Below, piece by piece: positions 1 through 11,575 of a stretch of DNA of 64,000 nucleotides; position 1 is the first letter of the stretch; each line of letters starts with the position of its first letter. The position numbers were made by a program, and so were the translations under genes. The DNA is taken from positions 62,001 to 126,000 of the forward strand of contig CANNZV010001435.1 of NCBI GenBank assembly GCA_947561585.1, in the 5' to 3' direction. Source of the stretch: Caprella mutica. Its lineage: Eukaryota > Arthropoda > Malacostraca > Amphipoda > Caprellidae. The notes below the pieces were generated by a model, which searched no databases, was not told the origin of the DNA, and saw nothing but the letters and a program-made list of their open reading frames with translations.

Positions 1-660
1 TGTTCAGACCTATCGGTGACAATGTTTAGGAGTGAGACTAGCACATCATTCTGAAGGTTTATGGGACACTGTTGAGGAACATCAGATAGTTTGTCTGTGG
101 AACATATAGATAAAAGCTATTTCGAAGTTTATGGGGTACTGTTTAGAAATACAGGAGCTTCTAGGTGGAATGATAGTTTAGTTTTTTATAGAAGTTTATG
201 GGATACTGTTTAGATATACCGAACTTTCTTGGTTGAATAATAATTTAAAATGTTTTTCTATTTTTATGGGATACTGTTTGAAGATATCAGAGTTTTGTTA
301 GAACTCAAGTTTTATGTATGTAGTAGTACTGTTTGAAGTATCAAACTGTTTCTTGAATGAATAATAGTTAAAAATACTTTTGATAGTGTCTGAGACACAG
401 TCTAAATATATCAGACGATTTCTTGGTGTGATAATTATATATTGTGTGATAATTATTTCTTGGAGTGATAAATGCTAAAACACATTTTTATGATATACTG
501 TAAGAGGATTTGGTAGCTTCAAGAGCGTGATATTGCTTGACGCTTTAAGTCAAAAAATTTACAACTGTTAGCAGAATCAGAGAGGTTATGAGATGCTGTT
601 TTGAAGGTTTTGAAACTCTCTTTATGTAATACTGTTTGGAAAGTATATCGACTATGACTG
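1..660. repeat. diverged ~70-bp tandem repeat
   Basis: The phrase tttatgggatactgttt recurs near 57, 128, 196 and 263, and weaker forms continue at about 313 and 600. Each is followed by an AT-rich stretch containing a form of cttggttgaataata. The copies are old and uneven in length. No coding potential is seen. Confidence 0.6.
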
Positions 661-1403
661 CTTATTGTCTAGATCTGACAAATTCAGTACATTCTCAGTA
701 CTCAGACTCTCATAGAGCTCGGTAAATGGTTGTTAAAAAAGTTCCTGGAACTTTAACTTTAGAAATTTCAGTTTAATCTATCACAAAATATGTAAACACA
801 AACTTTCTACCAAGAAATAGAATACATTATAACTTCTTCATAGGAAATTGATACTCTTCAATAATTATATGTCTCGATGTATAATTTTCTGTTATTATAT
901 ACGCCCTGTTTACAGATCCTAATATCATACGAGATTACAGTTTATCAGCGAAGACAATGGAGTAAGTCTTGGTATTTTGAACTGGTATTATTTTAAAGAT
1001 AAATTAAATAATTTTTTTTGTAATGATAATGAGTTTTTATTACCTTAATAGTTATTGGTACATTAAAAATCAAGATTTGACTAAGACTATGGAACATATG
1101 TCATCATCATATACAAATGTCATTTTAAGGAACAAAATGAAATCGTTGAACTATAAAAAATGAATATATATATAAAAATGAATGAGCTAAGATGTTAATT
1201 AAATTTATTGACTATTAGCTAAACAATTGATAAATTAAGAAAAGAGGGGAAATAGAATAATGGTGATTGGTACCTTTTGTAATTGATGGTACACTAGATA
1301 ACGAATATCTACTGTTAATAGTACCTCTTTAATTAAGCACGTGTATGTACAAACCAGTCGTGATTTATGAAAAACAGCAGGGATGCCCCCTGTGACAAAC
1401 AGG
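661..1403. other. AT-rich spacer, nothing recognised
   Basis: No convincing gene, RNA or transposon end is seen. The stretch has short poly-A and poly-T runs and scattered stop codons in all frames. Confidence 0.4.
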
Positions 1404-1878
1404 CTAATGTTATTCGTACGGAACATATACTATCCTATGTTATTCGTACGGAACATATACTATCCTATGTTATTCGTACGGACTAACAGCTATCCTATGT
1501 TATTCGTACGGATTAACAGCTATCCTATGTTATTCGTACGGAACATCTACTATCCCTTGTTATTCGTACGGAACAACAGCTATCCTATGTTATTTCTACG
1601 GAACAACTGCTATCCTATGTTATTCCTACGGAACAACATCTATCCTATGTTATTCGTACGGAACAACAGCTATCCTATGTTATTTTTACGGAACAACAGC
1701 TATCCTATGTTATTCGTACGAAACATCTACTATCCTGTGTTATTCGTACGGAAAAGCAGCTATCATGTGTTATTCGTACGGAACACTTACTATCTTATGT
1801 TATTCTAATGGAAAAACAGCTATCATGTGTTATTCTTACGTAACAATAGCTCTCCTATGTTATTCCTACGCAACAACA
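1404..1878. repeat. 30-bp minisatellite
   Basis: About 16 copies of a 30-bp unit containing tatgttattcgtacggaaca followed by a variable acagctatcc segment. Because 30 is divisible by three, one frame stays open for over 400 bp and gives a low-complexity peptide. This is a by-product of the repeat, not evidence of a gene. The 3' copies are the most diverged. Confidence 0.95.
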
Positions 1879-2003
1879 AAGTCCCGTAGGAGAGATAAAG
1901 GCAGGTGTCGGTTTATTACATCGTTTGGTGTCCACACCATCAATCTTTTAATCTAGTCGTCAATTTGTTTATTTCAGTGTTTGCGATGTCATCAAAGAGA
2001 CTA

Positions 2004-2385
2004 TATAGAGTCATAGACTATAGAGTCATAGACTATAGAGTCATAGACTATAGAGTCATAGACTCTAGAGTCATAGACTATAGAGTCATAGACTATAGAG
2101 TCATAGACTATAGAGTCATAGACTATAGAGTCATAGACTATAGAGTCATAGACTATAGAGTCATAGACTATAGAGTCATAGACTATAGAGTCATAGACTA
2201 TAGAGTCATGGACTATAGAGTCATGGACTATAGAGTCATGGACTATAGAGTCATAGACTATTGAGTCATAGACTATAGAGTCATAGACTATAGAGTCATA
2301 GACTATAGAGTCATAGACTATAGAGTCGTATACTTTAGAGTCGTATACTTTAGAGTCGTATACTTTAGAGTCGTATACTTTAGAG
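2004..2385. repeat. 15-bp minisatellite (tatagagtcatagac)
   Basis: About 25 head-to-tail copies of tatagagtcatagac. From about 2323 a variant unit, tagagtcgtatactt, takes over for the last four to five copies, so the array has two homogenised blocks. One frame stays open through much of it because the unit is five codons long. Confidence 0.97.
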
Positions 2386-2532
2386 GAAGGTGAAGATGCT
2401 GTTCAAGGATCTCCTTTAACATTTTGATTACGAGTATAAATATAAAGCTACACAATGTTGCGTACCAAAAATTAACACAAGTTAACTAGAATGACGTAAT
2501 TTAAACTCAAATTCAATGTATTGACCCAATAA

Positions 2533-2832
2533 GTGTACCGTTGGTGTCATTTTGACGTCAGGGTCGCTAGTAGAAGTAGGTATGTACACTGTATCACCTT
2601 TTGTGTACCATCGGTGTCATTTAGACGTCAGAGTCGCTAGTAGAAGTAGGTATGGACACTGTATCACCTTCTGTGTACCATTGGTGTCATTTTGACGTCA
2701 GAGTCGCTAGTAGAAGTAGGTATGGACACTGTATCACCTTCTGTGTACCATTGGTGTCATTTTGACGTCAGAGTCGCTAGTAGAAGTAGGTATGGACACT
2801 GTATCACCTTCTGTGTAACATTGGTGTCATTT
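2533..2832. repeat. 70-bp tandem repeat carrying CRE-like sites
   Basis: A little over four copies of an exact 70-bp period (gtgtacc at 2533, 2603, 2673, 2743). Copies one, three and four contain the palindrome tgacgtca, the CREB/ATF consensus. Copy two has agacgtca. The internal copies are nearly identical, so the array is young. Confidence 0.95.
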
Positions 2833-3084
2833 TGTAATTCCAAAGAGTTTTGAAAACAATAATTAGATTCTCAAAATTTGGTCAAATCAACATTTATATT
2901 TTAGTCTCTTTTGCACATTTTTAGACGGACTGACCGACTGATACGGCTTATTTTATCATATAGTATGTAGAATATCCCTTATAAATATCCTATTGGCGAT
3001 ATATAGTGTGATTTACACCAACTTTACGATGTGCTCTAAACTAATTTATATATTAGCTGCATAGTTCCTTCTCTACCATTTAGT

Positions 3085-3232
3085 TTTCCTTCCACCAACA
3101 CTTTCTTTTATCTTCACTTCCCCCACCTACAACACTCACACTTTCCCTTCCCCTACCTACACCTCCTCCACTAACTAAACTTCCACCACCTACGCTTTCT
3201 CCACTTTCATTTCCTCCACCTTCCCTTACAAG
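3085..3232. other. pyrimidine-rich, nearly G-free tract
   Basis: About 150 bases made almost entirely of C, T and A, with repeated ccacctac and ctttc motifs. It resembles a decayed pyrimidine microsatellite. The bases between 2833 and 3084 and between 3233 and 3420 show nothing else recognisable. Confidence 0.5.
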
Positions 3233-3420
3233 CTACTCACTATAATATAGTGAGTACTACACACAAACACACACGTCATCTTATTATCACATAGAATATT
3301 CCTATTCAAATCTCCCCCATTTTTTTCTATAGAGTCTCGCAGAGATAATTAGTTCCTTATTGCTCTCTCTAGTCAGTCAAATTACCAAGAGAACTCATCT
3401 GGACAGTTAGCCATGGTCGT

Positions 3421-3908
3421 AACGTCGCTAGTTACACCTGCTGCTGCACTTAGATACACCCGCTGCTGCACTTAGTTACACCCGCTGCTATACTTAGTTA
3501 CACCTTCTGCTGCACTTAGTTACATCTGCTGCTGCACTTAGTTACACCCGCTGCTGCACTTAGTTACACCCGCTGCTATACTTAGTTACACCTTCTGCTA
3601 CACTTAGTTACATCTGCTGCTGCACTTAGTTACACCCGCTGCTGCACTTAGTTACACCCGCTGCTGCACTTAGTTACACCCGCTGCTGCACTTAGTTACA
3701 CCTGCTGCTGCACTTAGTTACACCCGCTGCTATACTTAGTTACACCTTCTGCTGCACTTAGTTACATCTGCTGCTGCACTTAGTTACACCCGCTGCTATA
3801 CTTAGTTACACCTTCTGCTGCACTTAGTTACACCTGCTGCTGCACTTAGTTACACCCGCTGCTATACTTAGTTACACCTTCTGCTGCACTTAGTTACACC
3901 TTCTGCTG
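3421..3908. repeat. 22-bp minisatellite
   Basis: About 22 copies of a 22-bp unit, cttagttacacccgctgctg plus ca. Variant forms carry ttctgctg or tctgctg. Neighbouring variants recur in blocks, which suggests amplification of several units at a time. Confidence 0.96.
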
Positions 3909-4055
3909 AGTAAATAAAAATGTAAAATGCTCTTTCACGTTACAATGATATTTGTTTAAAATATATTAAGATAGTAAACTGTTGAAACAAAATGTCTTTC
4001 TTATTTTTTCTTACAAGGTATGTTGCAGAATACACGACGAATGCGATGGGTGGAT

Positions 4056-4330
4056 AAATGTAGATGGTGCTGCCTGAGGCCCACTCTATACCGGCAGTTC
4101 CACCGCCGAGGTGCTACTGCCCTGTTTACACATCTTCAATTAATCACGGTTAAATTAATGGAAAAGCAAAGTTGCAAAGTATACTGGCGGTGCTACCGCC
4201 TTGGCAGTCTGCGTTGCTACGGCGCTAGGCGGTGGCACCGCATCTGGACGCATTACCACCGCCGCGGTAGCAACGCTTGCAAAGTATACAGGGCAGTTTC
4301 ACCGCAGCAGTCAAAGTATAAGCACATACA
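4056..4330. mobile_element. GC-rich foldback (MITE-like) element, copy 1
   Basis: A GC-rich island in AT-rich surroundings, full of inverted motifs such as gtatactggcggtg, ctaccgcc and caccgccgcggtagcaacg. Its reverse complement resembles 6521-6668: both have gcagt(t/c)ccaccgcc near one end, a cttgcaaagtata block and a cagtttcaccgc block. The arms can fold on themselves. No transposase is present. Two copies 2.5 kb apart in inverted orientation support a non-autonomous foldback family. Confidence 0.6.
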
Positions 4331-4364
4331 CAGACCAGTTTAAAGTAGAAGATATCCCATTAAA

Positions 4365-4433
4365 ATATGTATATATTTTTCATATCTAATTTTTAACATA
4401 AATTTTTATTTACGTAATTTTTTATATGCATTA
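4365..4433. repeat. left flank of a 50-bp repeat split by mariner copy 1
   Basis: The sequence tatttttcatatct followed by taacataaatttttattta matches the 50-bp repeat found on the far side of the mariner at 5651-5800. The transposon probably inserted into this array. Confidence 0.6.
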
Positions 4434-4435
4434 TA

Positions 4436-5647
4436 CAGGGTGGGGCGTAAGTTTGGAAGCAAATGAAAGTGCATATTATAATCCAACGAAAAATATATTT
4501 AATAATTTACAGTTACGTATTATTACATAAGGGTTTTAAGAATTCAAAAATCATAAATTTATTCAAAATGTTCCCCCTTGTTTTTAATAACAGCCTCAAA
4601 TCTCCTCCGAACTCCTCCTACTGCGGCACGCAACTGATCTTGTGAAATTTCCTTCAAAGATCTCTGGAGCGAACGCTTTAAATCATCCACACTGCGATGG
4701 AATTTACCACAGGCCTTTGATTCAAGAATGGACCATACCGAAAAGTCCATAGGATTAACCTCTGGGGAGCAGGGAGGCCACATTTCTTTGGACCAAAACC
4801 GTGGAAGATGGTCATGGCACCAGTTTTGAGTGACATTTGCAGTATGTGAAGTCGTGCCGTCTTGCTGAAATGTCCATAGAGTGTCATTACCGAAGTGATC
4901 CTTAGCTGACTCCAACATTGGCGTCAAAATATTCTCAATATAACATTTAGCATTGATTTTGGCGCCTTGTTTTTTGGTTGAGTGGGATGTCTTTTTCACT
5001 TTTACCAATTATTCTGTCATTCCTCCGGTTGTGAGCCATTTCCACTGTGAAATTTTTTTTCGTCAGACCAAACAATTTCACCAGCCGTGCCAGACTTCAA
5101 TTCTCTCAGAAGTGCTTTGCTTCTCTCCAATCTCTTTTTCTTTACAGCTTCTGACAGAGTCTGTCTCTTTTGGAGGGTGAAAGAGGACATCTTTAGGTCT
5201 TCTTTGACAACTCTTCTCATTGTTCTGGGACTCACATTAGCTGTTTTGGCTAACAATCGTATTGACCTTTTCGGGTTCCTCCTGATCTTCTCTCGGGCAC
5301 ATTTTATCAGTTGTTTGGTGCATTGTGAGCGTGGTCTTCCACTTCTTGGACAATCAGTCAAGTCTCCTCTCTCATTAAAACGCTTCACACACTTCCAAAC
5401 AATCGATCTCGCTATTGAGAGAGTCTTTGAAATGACGGAATCTGACTTCTCGGCACGGTGTAGAGCAATAATGGCTTCTCTTTTGTCTGACATTTTTGAA
5501 TTGACTAAATATTTGTAAAAAATAACACTGCTATGTCATAATGTAGTGTCTCTACTATAGTTCAAACCCTATCACCTACTTAGGAACTTATTTTTAAGAA
5601 TTATATTAATGTTTGAAAAATTGTTTCCAAACTTACGCCCCACCCTG
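4436..5647 (-). mobile_element. mariner-type DNA transposon, copy 1 (inactive)
   Basis: A 1.2-kb element bounded by inverted repeats starting cagggtggggcgtaagtttg, flanked on both sides by the TA dinucleotide expected of Tc1/mariner (4434-4435, 5648-5649). It encodes a disrupted transposase on the minus strand. A second copy lies at 37570-38811. Relative to that copy it keeps about 54 bp near its left end but has lost about 86 bp inside the gene. Confidence 0.93.
4559..5493 (-). pseudogene. mariner transposase, DD37D type, frameshifted and deleted
   Basis: The enzyme family cuts the element at its inverted repeats and inserts it at TA. The 5' frame starts at the ATG at 5493 and runs 158 residues: two helix-turn-helix regions, a GRPR linker motif at residues 53-56 and the first catalytic Asp in VWSDEKKF (D144). 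A one-base insertion in the A/T run near 5047-5058 then shifts the frame. The 3' frame (5008-4559) carries the second Asp in FQQDG and the third in NPMD. An internal deletion of about 86 bp near 4970, judged against the copy at 37.6-38.7 kb, removes residues between the first and second Asp. The protein cannot be active. The 37-residue spacing between the second and third Asp fits the DD37D (maT-like) group; the subgroup is inferred. Confidence 0.88.
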
Positions 5648-5650
5648 TAT

Positions 5651-5800
5651 TTTTTTTACATAAATTTTTATTTAGATACATATTTTTCATATAGCTACAT
5701 TTTTTTTACATAAATTTTTATTTAGATACATATTTTTCATATAGCTACATTATTTTTACATAAATTTTTATTTAGATACATATTTTTCATATAGCTACAA
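5651..5800. repeat. 50-bp tandem repeat, three copies
   Basis: Three copies of an exact 50-bp unit (5651, 5701, 5751) containing acataaatttttatttagat and catatttttcatatagctac. They are almost identical. Similar sequence lies left of the mariner at 4365-4433. Confidence 0.93.
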
Positions 5801-5924
5801 TTTTTTTAAATAATTTTTTAAAAATTATATATATTTTTTTTCTTTCACTACTGATTCCCCATTAATTTTGAATCAACATTCGATTTCTATTGAAACCCCG
5901 TCATTTATAACGGGGAAAGTACAC

Positions 5925-6060
5925 CAGTTTTAAATATCTAGTGTACTTTCCTTATATCTCCTAATGCGAAAATTATATTTTTGTGATGGTAAATATTCAC
6001 ATTCCTTCATTGTTTCAATATATTCATATATAATCTCATATAGACCTAATTCATTTTTGT
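5925..6060. repeat. dispersed repeat, inverted copy of 33320-33420
   Basis: The block with ctaatgcgaaaattatattt, ttgtgatggtaaatattcac and cattgtttcaatatattcat is the reverse complement of sequence at about 33320-33420. The nearby motif cagttttaaatatctagtg also resembles the tatttaaaatgactg region near 33520. The family is unidentified. Confidence 0.5.
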
Positions 6061-6112
6061 ATAATTTGAACATGTTCGTTTTTTTTGTTGATCACAGTTC
6101 ACACACTGCTCT

Positions 6113-6215
6113 AAAAGTTAGCTTTTTATAAAAAGTTAGCTTTTATAAAAGCTTTAAGCTAGCTTTTTATAAAAGCTAAATGTTAGCTTTTTATATTGCT
6201 CTAGAAATAAGCTTG
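6113..6215. repeat. palindromic agcttttta repeats
   Basis: Repeated aaagttagctttttataaaa and its complements form several overlapping short hairpins. No gene is seen in 6216-6520. Confidence 0.6.
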
Positions 6216-6520
6216 TAGAATAATTAAAACAATTGTTAATGATATAGAGCTGTGTGCAAACTTCAGATTTTTTCAGTCAATATATACCTATAACTGAATA
6301 GTGTTGTAAATTTATTATTCTTAGAATAACAGCAGAATTCTTGCGACAGAAAACTAACAATCAAATAGGTACCTATAGGTTGATATATGACTAATAGCAA
6401 ATTTAGAAGAATCATTCCCTTGCATAGCCTATATCCTTCACATTTTTTAACAATCTGTAATGCCAATAATTGATGTTAAAACACTGTATCTACTGCAAAA
6501 AAACACTGCAAAACATAACT

Positions 6521-6668
6521 GGCGCGGTTTCACTGCCCAGTATACCTTGCAAGCGGTGAGAACGCGGCAGTAACGCCGCGTTCTCACCGCCTAGTATACT
6601 TTGGATTTTAAGAAGCAGTAGCAAAGCAGTAGCACCGCGGCGGTGAAACTGCCAGTACAGTATGGGCC
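6521..6668. mobile_element. GC-rich foldback element, copy 2
   Basis: Inverted relative of 4056-4330. Its core is a perfect 16-bp stem (6553-6568 pairing with 6575-6590, starting gcggtgagaacgcggc) around a 6-base loop, flanked outside by matching cagtatacc / agtatact. At one end, gcaccgcggcggtgaaactg matches the other copy. No coding capacity is seen. Confidence 0.65.
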
Positions 6669-6745
6669 TAACCGAGGCAACCAAACTATAAATATCGATA
6701 GAGGAACTAATCGAGATGAGAATAAATCGACAGTTACCTATTTAC

Positions 6746-6840
6746 CGCTGGTGTAGAACTTTTCAAAACTCTTTAATTCTCTCCGTCTATTATATTTTCG
6801 TGATCTATAGTTTTAAAAAGCATATCATAATAACCCTAGT
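6746..6840. mobile_element. half of a small hAT-like MITE
   Basis: The reverse complement reads ctagggttattatgatatgc and then aaactatagatc, followed by the ttctacaccagcgg-containing interior seen in 23671-23838. Only one end is preserved. Confidence 0.5.
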
Positions 6841-6884
6841 GTATAATGACTGACACATGGTAATTAAATACTTGAATTGCAGAA

Positions 6885-8265
6885 TTGGTAATGATACTTT
6901 GGTAATGGTAATCCTGTTGGTAATGGTATTCCTGTTGGTAATGGTAATCCTGTTGGTAATGGTAATCCTGTTGGTAATGGTATTCCTGTTGGTAATGGTA
7001 ATCCTGTTGGTAATGGTATTCCTGTTGGTAATGGTAATCCTGTTGGTAATGGTATTCCTGTTGGTAATGGTAATCCTGTTGGTAATGGTATTCCTGTTGG
7101 CAATGGTAATCCTGTTGGTAATGGTATTCCTGTTGGTAATGGTAGTCCTGTTGGTAATGGTAATCCTGTTGGTAATGATACTTTGGTAATGGTAATCTTG
7201 TTGGTAATGGTAGTCCTGTTAGTAATGGTAATCCTGTTGGTAATGGTAATCCTGTTGGTAATGGTAGTCCTGTTAGTAATGGTAATCCTGTTGGTAATGA
7301 TACTTTGGTAATGGTAATCCTGTTGGTAATTATACTTTGGTAATGGTAATCCTGTTGGTAATTATACTTTGGTAATGGTAATCCTATTGGTAATGGTAAT
7401 CCTGTTGGTAATGGTAGTCCTGTTGGTAATGGTAATCCTGATGGTAATGATACTTTGGTAATGGTAATCCTGTTCGTAATGATAATCCTGATGGTAATGG
7501 TAATCCTGTGGGTAATGATACTTTAGTAATGGTAATCCTGTTGGTAATGATAATCCTGATGGTAATGGTAATCCTGTTGGTAATGGTAATCCTGTGGGTA
7601 ATGATACTTTGGTAATGGTAATCCTGTTGGTAATGATAATCCTGTTGGTAATGGTAATCATGCGTTGGTAATGATACTTTGGTAATGGTAATCCTGTGGG
7701 TAATGATACTTTGGTAATGGTAATCCTGTGGGTAATGATACTTTGGTAATGGTAATCCTGTGGGTAATGATACTTTGGTAATGGTAATCCTGTGGGTAAT
7801 GATACTTTGGTAATGGTAATCCTGTGGGTAATGATACTTTGGTAATGGTAATCCTGTGGGTAATGATACTTTGGTAATGGTAATCCTGTGGGTAATGATA
7901 CTTTGGTAATGGTAATCCTGTGGGTAATGATATTTTGGTAATGGTAATCCTGTGGGTAATGATACTTTGGTAATGGTAATCCTGTTGGTAATGATAATCC
8001 TGTTGGTAATGGTAATCATGCGTTGGTAATGATACTTTGGTAATGGTAATCCTGTGGGTAATGATACTTTGGTAATGGTAATCCTGTGGGTAATGATACT
8101 TTGGTAATGGTAATCCTGTGGGTAATGATACTTTGGTAATGGTAATCCTGTGGGTAATGATACTTTGGTAATGGTAATCCTGTGGGTAATGATACTTTGG
8201 TAATGGTAATCCAGTGGGTAATGATACTTTGGTAATGGTAATCCTGTGGGTAATGATTCTTTGAT
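6885..8265. repeat. compound minisatellite, 18-bp then 32-bp units
   Basis: The array begins with 18-bp units (gtaatggtaatcctgttg, with a gtattcc variant alternating). It passes through a mixed zone at about 7440-7665. It ends with about 18 copies of a 32-bp unit, ctttggtaatggtaatcctg plus tgggtaatgata. The 32-mer is an 18-mer plus a related 14-mer, so the long unit arose from the short one. Reading frames here are spurious. Confidence 0.96.
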
Positions 8266-8515
8266 ACTAGTGTTTTTTTCCTATGCACTGACAGTACAGT
8301 ACCAGACGAAGATGCCCTCAAATAAAATTTTCCATGAATTACAAATCACGGAACTCACATCTGACTTATAAAGAATGAAAAAGTAATCTTGGGTTAAAAT
8401 ATTCATGACTGTCACTGGGCATATTTCTGAAGATATTCGAATGCCGAAAAACAGAAGAAAATGAGACCAGGAGATTGGGTGGAATTTGTACCTCATGAAT
8501 GTGAAGAAGAAAATA

Positions 8516-8666
8516 AATGTGGATATGTTGTGATACAAAAGCTGTGGATATGTGGTGATGCAACAGGTGTGGATATGTGGTGATGCAACAGCTGTGGATA
8601 TGTGGTGATGCAACAGCTGTGGATATGTGGTGATGCAACAGCTGTGGATATGTGGTGATAACAAAA
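8516..8666. repeat. 25-bp minisatellite
   Basis: About six copies of gctgtggatatgtggtgatg plus caaca, with period exactly 25. The two outer copies are the most diverged. Confidence 0.93.
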
Positions 8667-9515
8667 ATCTGAATCTCATAAAAAAATTGAGATGAAATTT
8701 TCCTTCTCACTTTAGGTTTTGGTAAATCAATCTAATATTTCTAAAGGTCGGATTAATTCAATACCTATGTTAACTACCACTTTATGATAACGGTGAAAGC
8801 TCGAGTACTGTGCAGTGTGCAGTTCCCTTATATAGGTATATAGAATTATTCTACCTCATTCATAAAATGTGTTCGGACATGTGGCGCTCGTCTCGAGGTA
8901 GAAGCCGCAATCGGGTAATCGAAAGATAAATCTAATCAAGTCGCGTTCTCTGCCGCTATTTGATTGTTTTAATTCAATTAATGTGTCGAGAAGGACGGTA
9001 TTATCTCTGCGAATGGTAATTGTTCCTTTGTTTCAAAGGCTGGCAAACTGTAAGCGGGTTTTCAGCCAATATTTCATAAAATACTTCTCCAAGACATTTT
9101 GTCTATTTTTTTTTTAGAATTTCGAGCCAAAATTAACATGAGAACATTACAAATAATTCAAATTTTGAGTCAATTAGAAATCAGAGTTTTGGCTCAAGAA
9201 ATTGTAAGCCAATTAATTAACTTTAACTGACACACTCTGGAACAAATTTAATTTTCTTACAAAGAAAATTAAATCTCAGTTGGTACGGAACAAGAAACAC
9301 ATTACTAGCACTTAACTTCCCCAGCCCTGAAAACCTACAATATCCCTACCTTTCTGACTCATCCCCACCTCCCTTTCTTCCCCACATCTCCCCACAGTGC
9401 GTTTCCTTACCCCAGTGCTGGGGGTTCTAAAAATATTTTGCTAATTGTCACTCGTTTAGTGAGAGGTGCGTGAAAACAGACACAAAAACTCATTACTTAC
9501 GACAGGGAAATAGAC
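8667..9515. other. unique spacer, no gene recognised
   Basis: A more complex, less AT-rich stretch at about 8870-9060 does not match other parts of the window. A 13-bp stem with a 3-base loop (atttaattttctt / aagaaaattaaat) lies near 9246-9275. No coding frame is supported. Confidence 0.4.
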
Positions 9516-9516
9516 C

Positions 9517-9888
9517 GTGTGTAGACGGAAAAGGTTGGGGTGTCCTGTAGACGGAAAAATACGGGATGTTCTGTGGATGGAAAAAGACAGAGTGTCCTGT
9601 AAACGGATCGATGGGGTGTCTTGTAAACGGTTTGATGGGGTGTCCTGTAAACGGATAGATGGGGAGTCCTGTAGACGGAGAGATTGGATGTCCTGTAGAC
9701 AGAGAGACAGGGTGTCCCATATATGGAAAAAGACGAAGTGTCCTGAAGACGGAAAAAGACGGAGTGTCCCGAAGACGGAAAAAGACGGGGTGTCCTGTAG
9801 ACAGAAAAAGACGGGGTGTCCTGTAAACAGAAAAAGACGGGGTGTCCTGTAGACGGAAAAAGACGGAGTGTGTTAAAGACAGAAAAAA
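9517..9888. repeat. 26-bp minisatellite
   Basis: About 14 copies of ggtgtcctgtagacggaaaa plus agacgg. Spacing is 26 bp where the units are regular, for example tgtcctgta at 9791 and 9817. The long open frames on both strands are repeat artefacts. Confidence 0.95.
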
Positions 9889-11299
9889 AACACGAGTATA
9901 TCAACATCAACGAAGTAAAAAAATTATCGAAGATTTTCCATCTGCCTTTCGCACATATTGTAATACTTCAATGAGTTTAAAATGCAAATAATGATGTAAA
10001 TGATATAGCAGTAATAGGAAACAATAATTCATGAAGTTATTCATTTGGATATTGTTGTTCACACTATCTTCCACATCTCTTGCAAATGGTTTCACAATGT
10101 TACGAGAAAAAGATCCATAGAAAAGTTTCCAGAATATGGAAATTGGAATACCGACACCGACAAAAATGGCGAAGGATACGTTATTTTTTATGGAAGGAAG
10201 GTGTATCAAGATTCTTCCCTGCAGTCTTCACTTCTATTACCAATATCTAGAAAATGTTCTCGGTAAATTGAAAATGTCAGAGGTATATTATCACATTATT
10301 TCAATCATCTTCTAATCTCTTATATTTTATTGTACTCTTCTTTTCTTTCAAATTATCAATATTTAATGTTTATTTAATAATTTTATGTCAGTGGATGTAA
10401 TTATTTTCTGAGAACACAATAATTCAGCGGTCTCTTCTGGTCAGATTTCTCACTCCTTTCTTTGATTTTTTTTCTCTGGGAAAATCTCGTGAAATTGTTT
10501 CCTCTGAGCGATTTTCTCGTCCGATTAATCAGTCTTTGTTTCAATTAATTAGAAGAGAAGAGGCGTGTCGGTGCCTTTCATAAATTGAACCTCTTCAACT
10601 AATTAGTCAGCAAATATATTGGCATCTAAAGCTAAGTTAAGCTCTTCGAATAGTGAAAATTCAGTGAATTACTTTCCTCATCTCCAATATGTTGACCGTT
10701 TATAGAATTGGTTCACCATAGCTAGGAATTAAAAAAATGAAGTTATATTTTAGTAACTATTTTATTAATAACAAAATATGTTTCACATGATAGAATTAAA
10801 TAATTTTTATTACTGATTCATTAACAATTTGTCAAGAATAAACTGAAAATTGGTCTCATTACAATTAATTAAAGTGCAGACAAAGACCTATAAGGTCTTC
10901 ATTTCTATATATTGTGTCTACATTTTTACAATCATTAGTCTTTGTCCGCAATTAACGGCTTGTTCAATTCAATGGCTATTCATTAATTTGAATATTTATT
11001 TGCTTGTTTTGTAACTCAATACTTTGATGACATGAATTTTGTAGGCAAATTCCACAAACTATCCCAATTTAAGTTCTTTCCTGCCATCCATAGACACCAA
11101 AGAAATGCTCTCGCTTTGATGCTAATTTTTATCCAGTTTGGCTTCCTTCTAATTTTGACTTTGATGAACATTTGCTTTGTATTTTCAACTGCCTCCTCGA
11201 GAAGCATTTTAGCGATGGTTTATGTGTGCATTATTTAGACTCTGAGATAGTAAAGTTATCATTGAGTTTTGAGAATTATTTGCCAGCACGAAGAGTTCT
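9889..11299. other. spacer with several TTAATTAG motifs, no gene accepted
   Basis: A 100-codon open frame on the minus strand (10209-9907) contains one strongly hydrophobic stretch, but no family match or splice context supports it. Homeodomain-like ttaattag/ctaattag sites lie near 10545 and 10598. The rest is AT-rich and unassigned. Confidence 0.35.
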
Positions 11300-11575
11300 G
11301 TCCAATCAACATATACCACACTTACTACAAAAATGAACTGTGAACAATCAACACCCACTGCGAGTTTCAAGCAACAAACGGTATCCAATCGGCACCCACC
11401 ACGCATAACAAACAACAACCGCAACCAATCAGCACCCACCACGCATAACAAACAACAAACGGTAACCAATCAGCACCCATCACGCATAACAAACAATAAA
11501 CGGTAACCAATCAGCACCCATCACGCATAACAAACAACAAAAGGTAACCAATCAGCACCCACCACGCGTATTAAG
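11300..11575. repeat. ~41-bp tandem repeat with CCAAT-box motifs
   Basis: Six to seven copies of a 40-41-bp unit. Most contain aaccaatcagcacccac, which fits the NF-Y CCAAT consensus, and acgcataacaaacaa. The 5' copies are diverged. Confidence 0.93.

Noticed and set aside
1383..1808. Long open frame giving a repetitive peptide
   Set aside because: It follows a 30-bp minisatellite whose length is a multiple of three; no start context or conserved motif.
5087..5518. Plus-strand frame across mariner copy 1
   Set aside because: Antisense shadow of the transposase; the same shadow appears over copy 2.
9907..10209. 100-codon minus-strand frame with a hydrophobic stretch
   Set aside because: No recognisable family, no splice context, and an overlapping plus-strand frame of similar quality.
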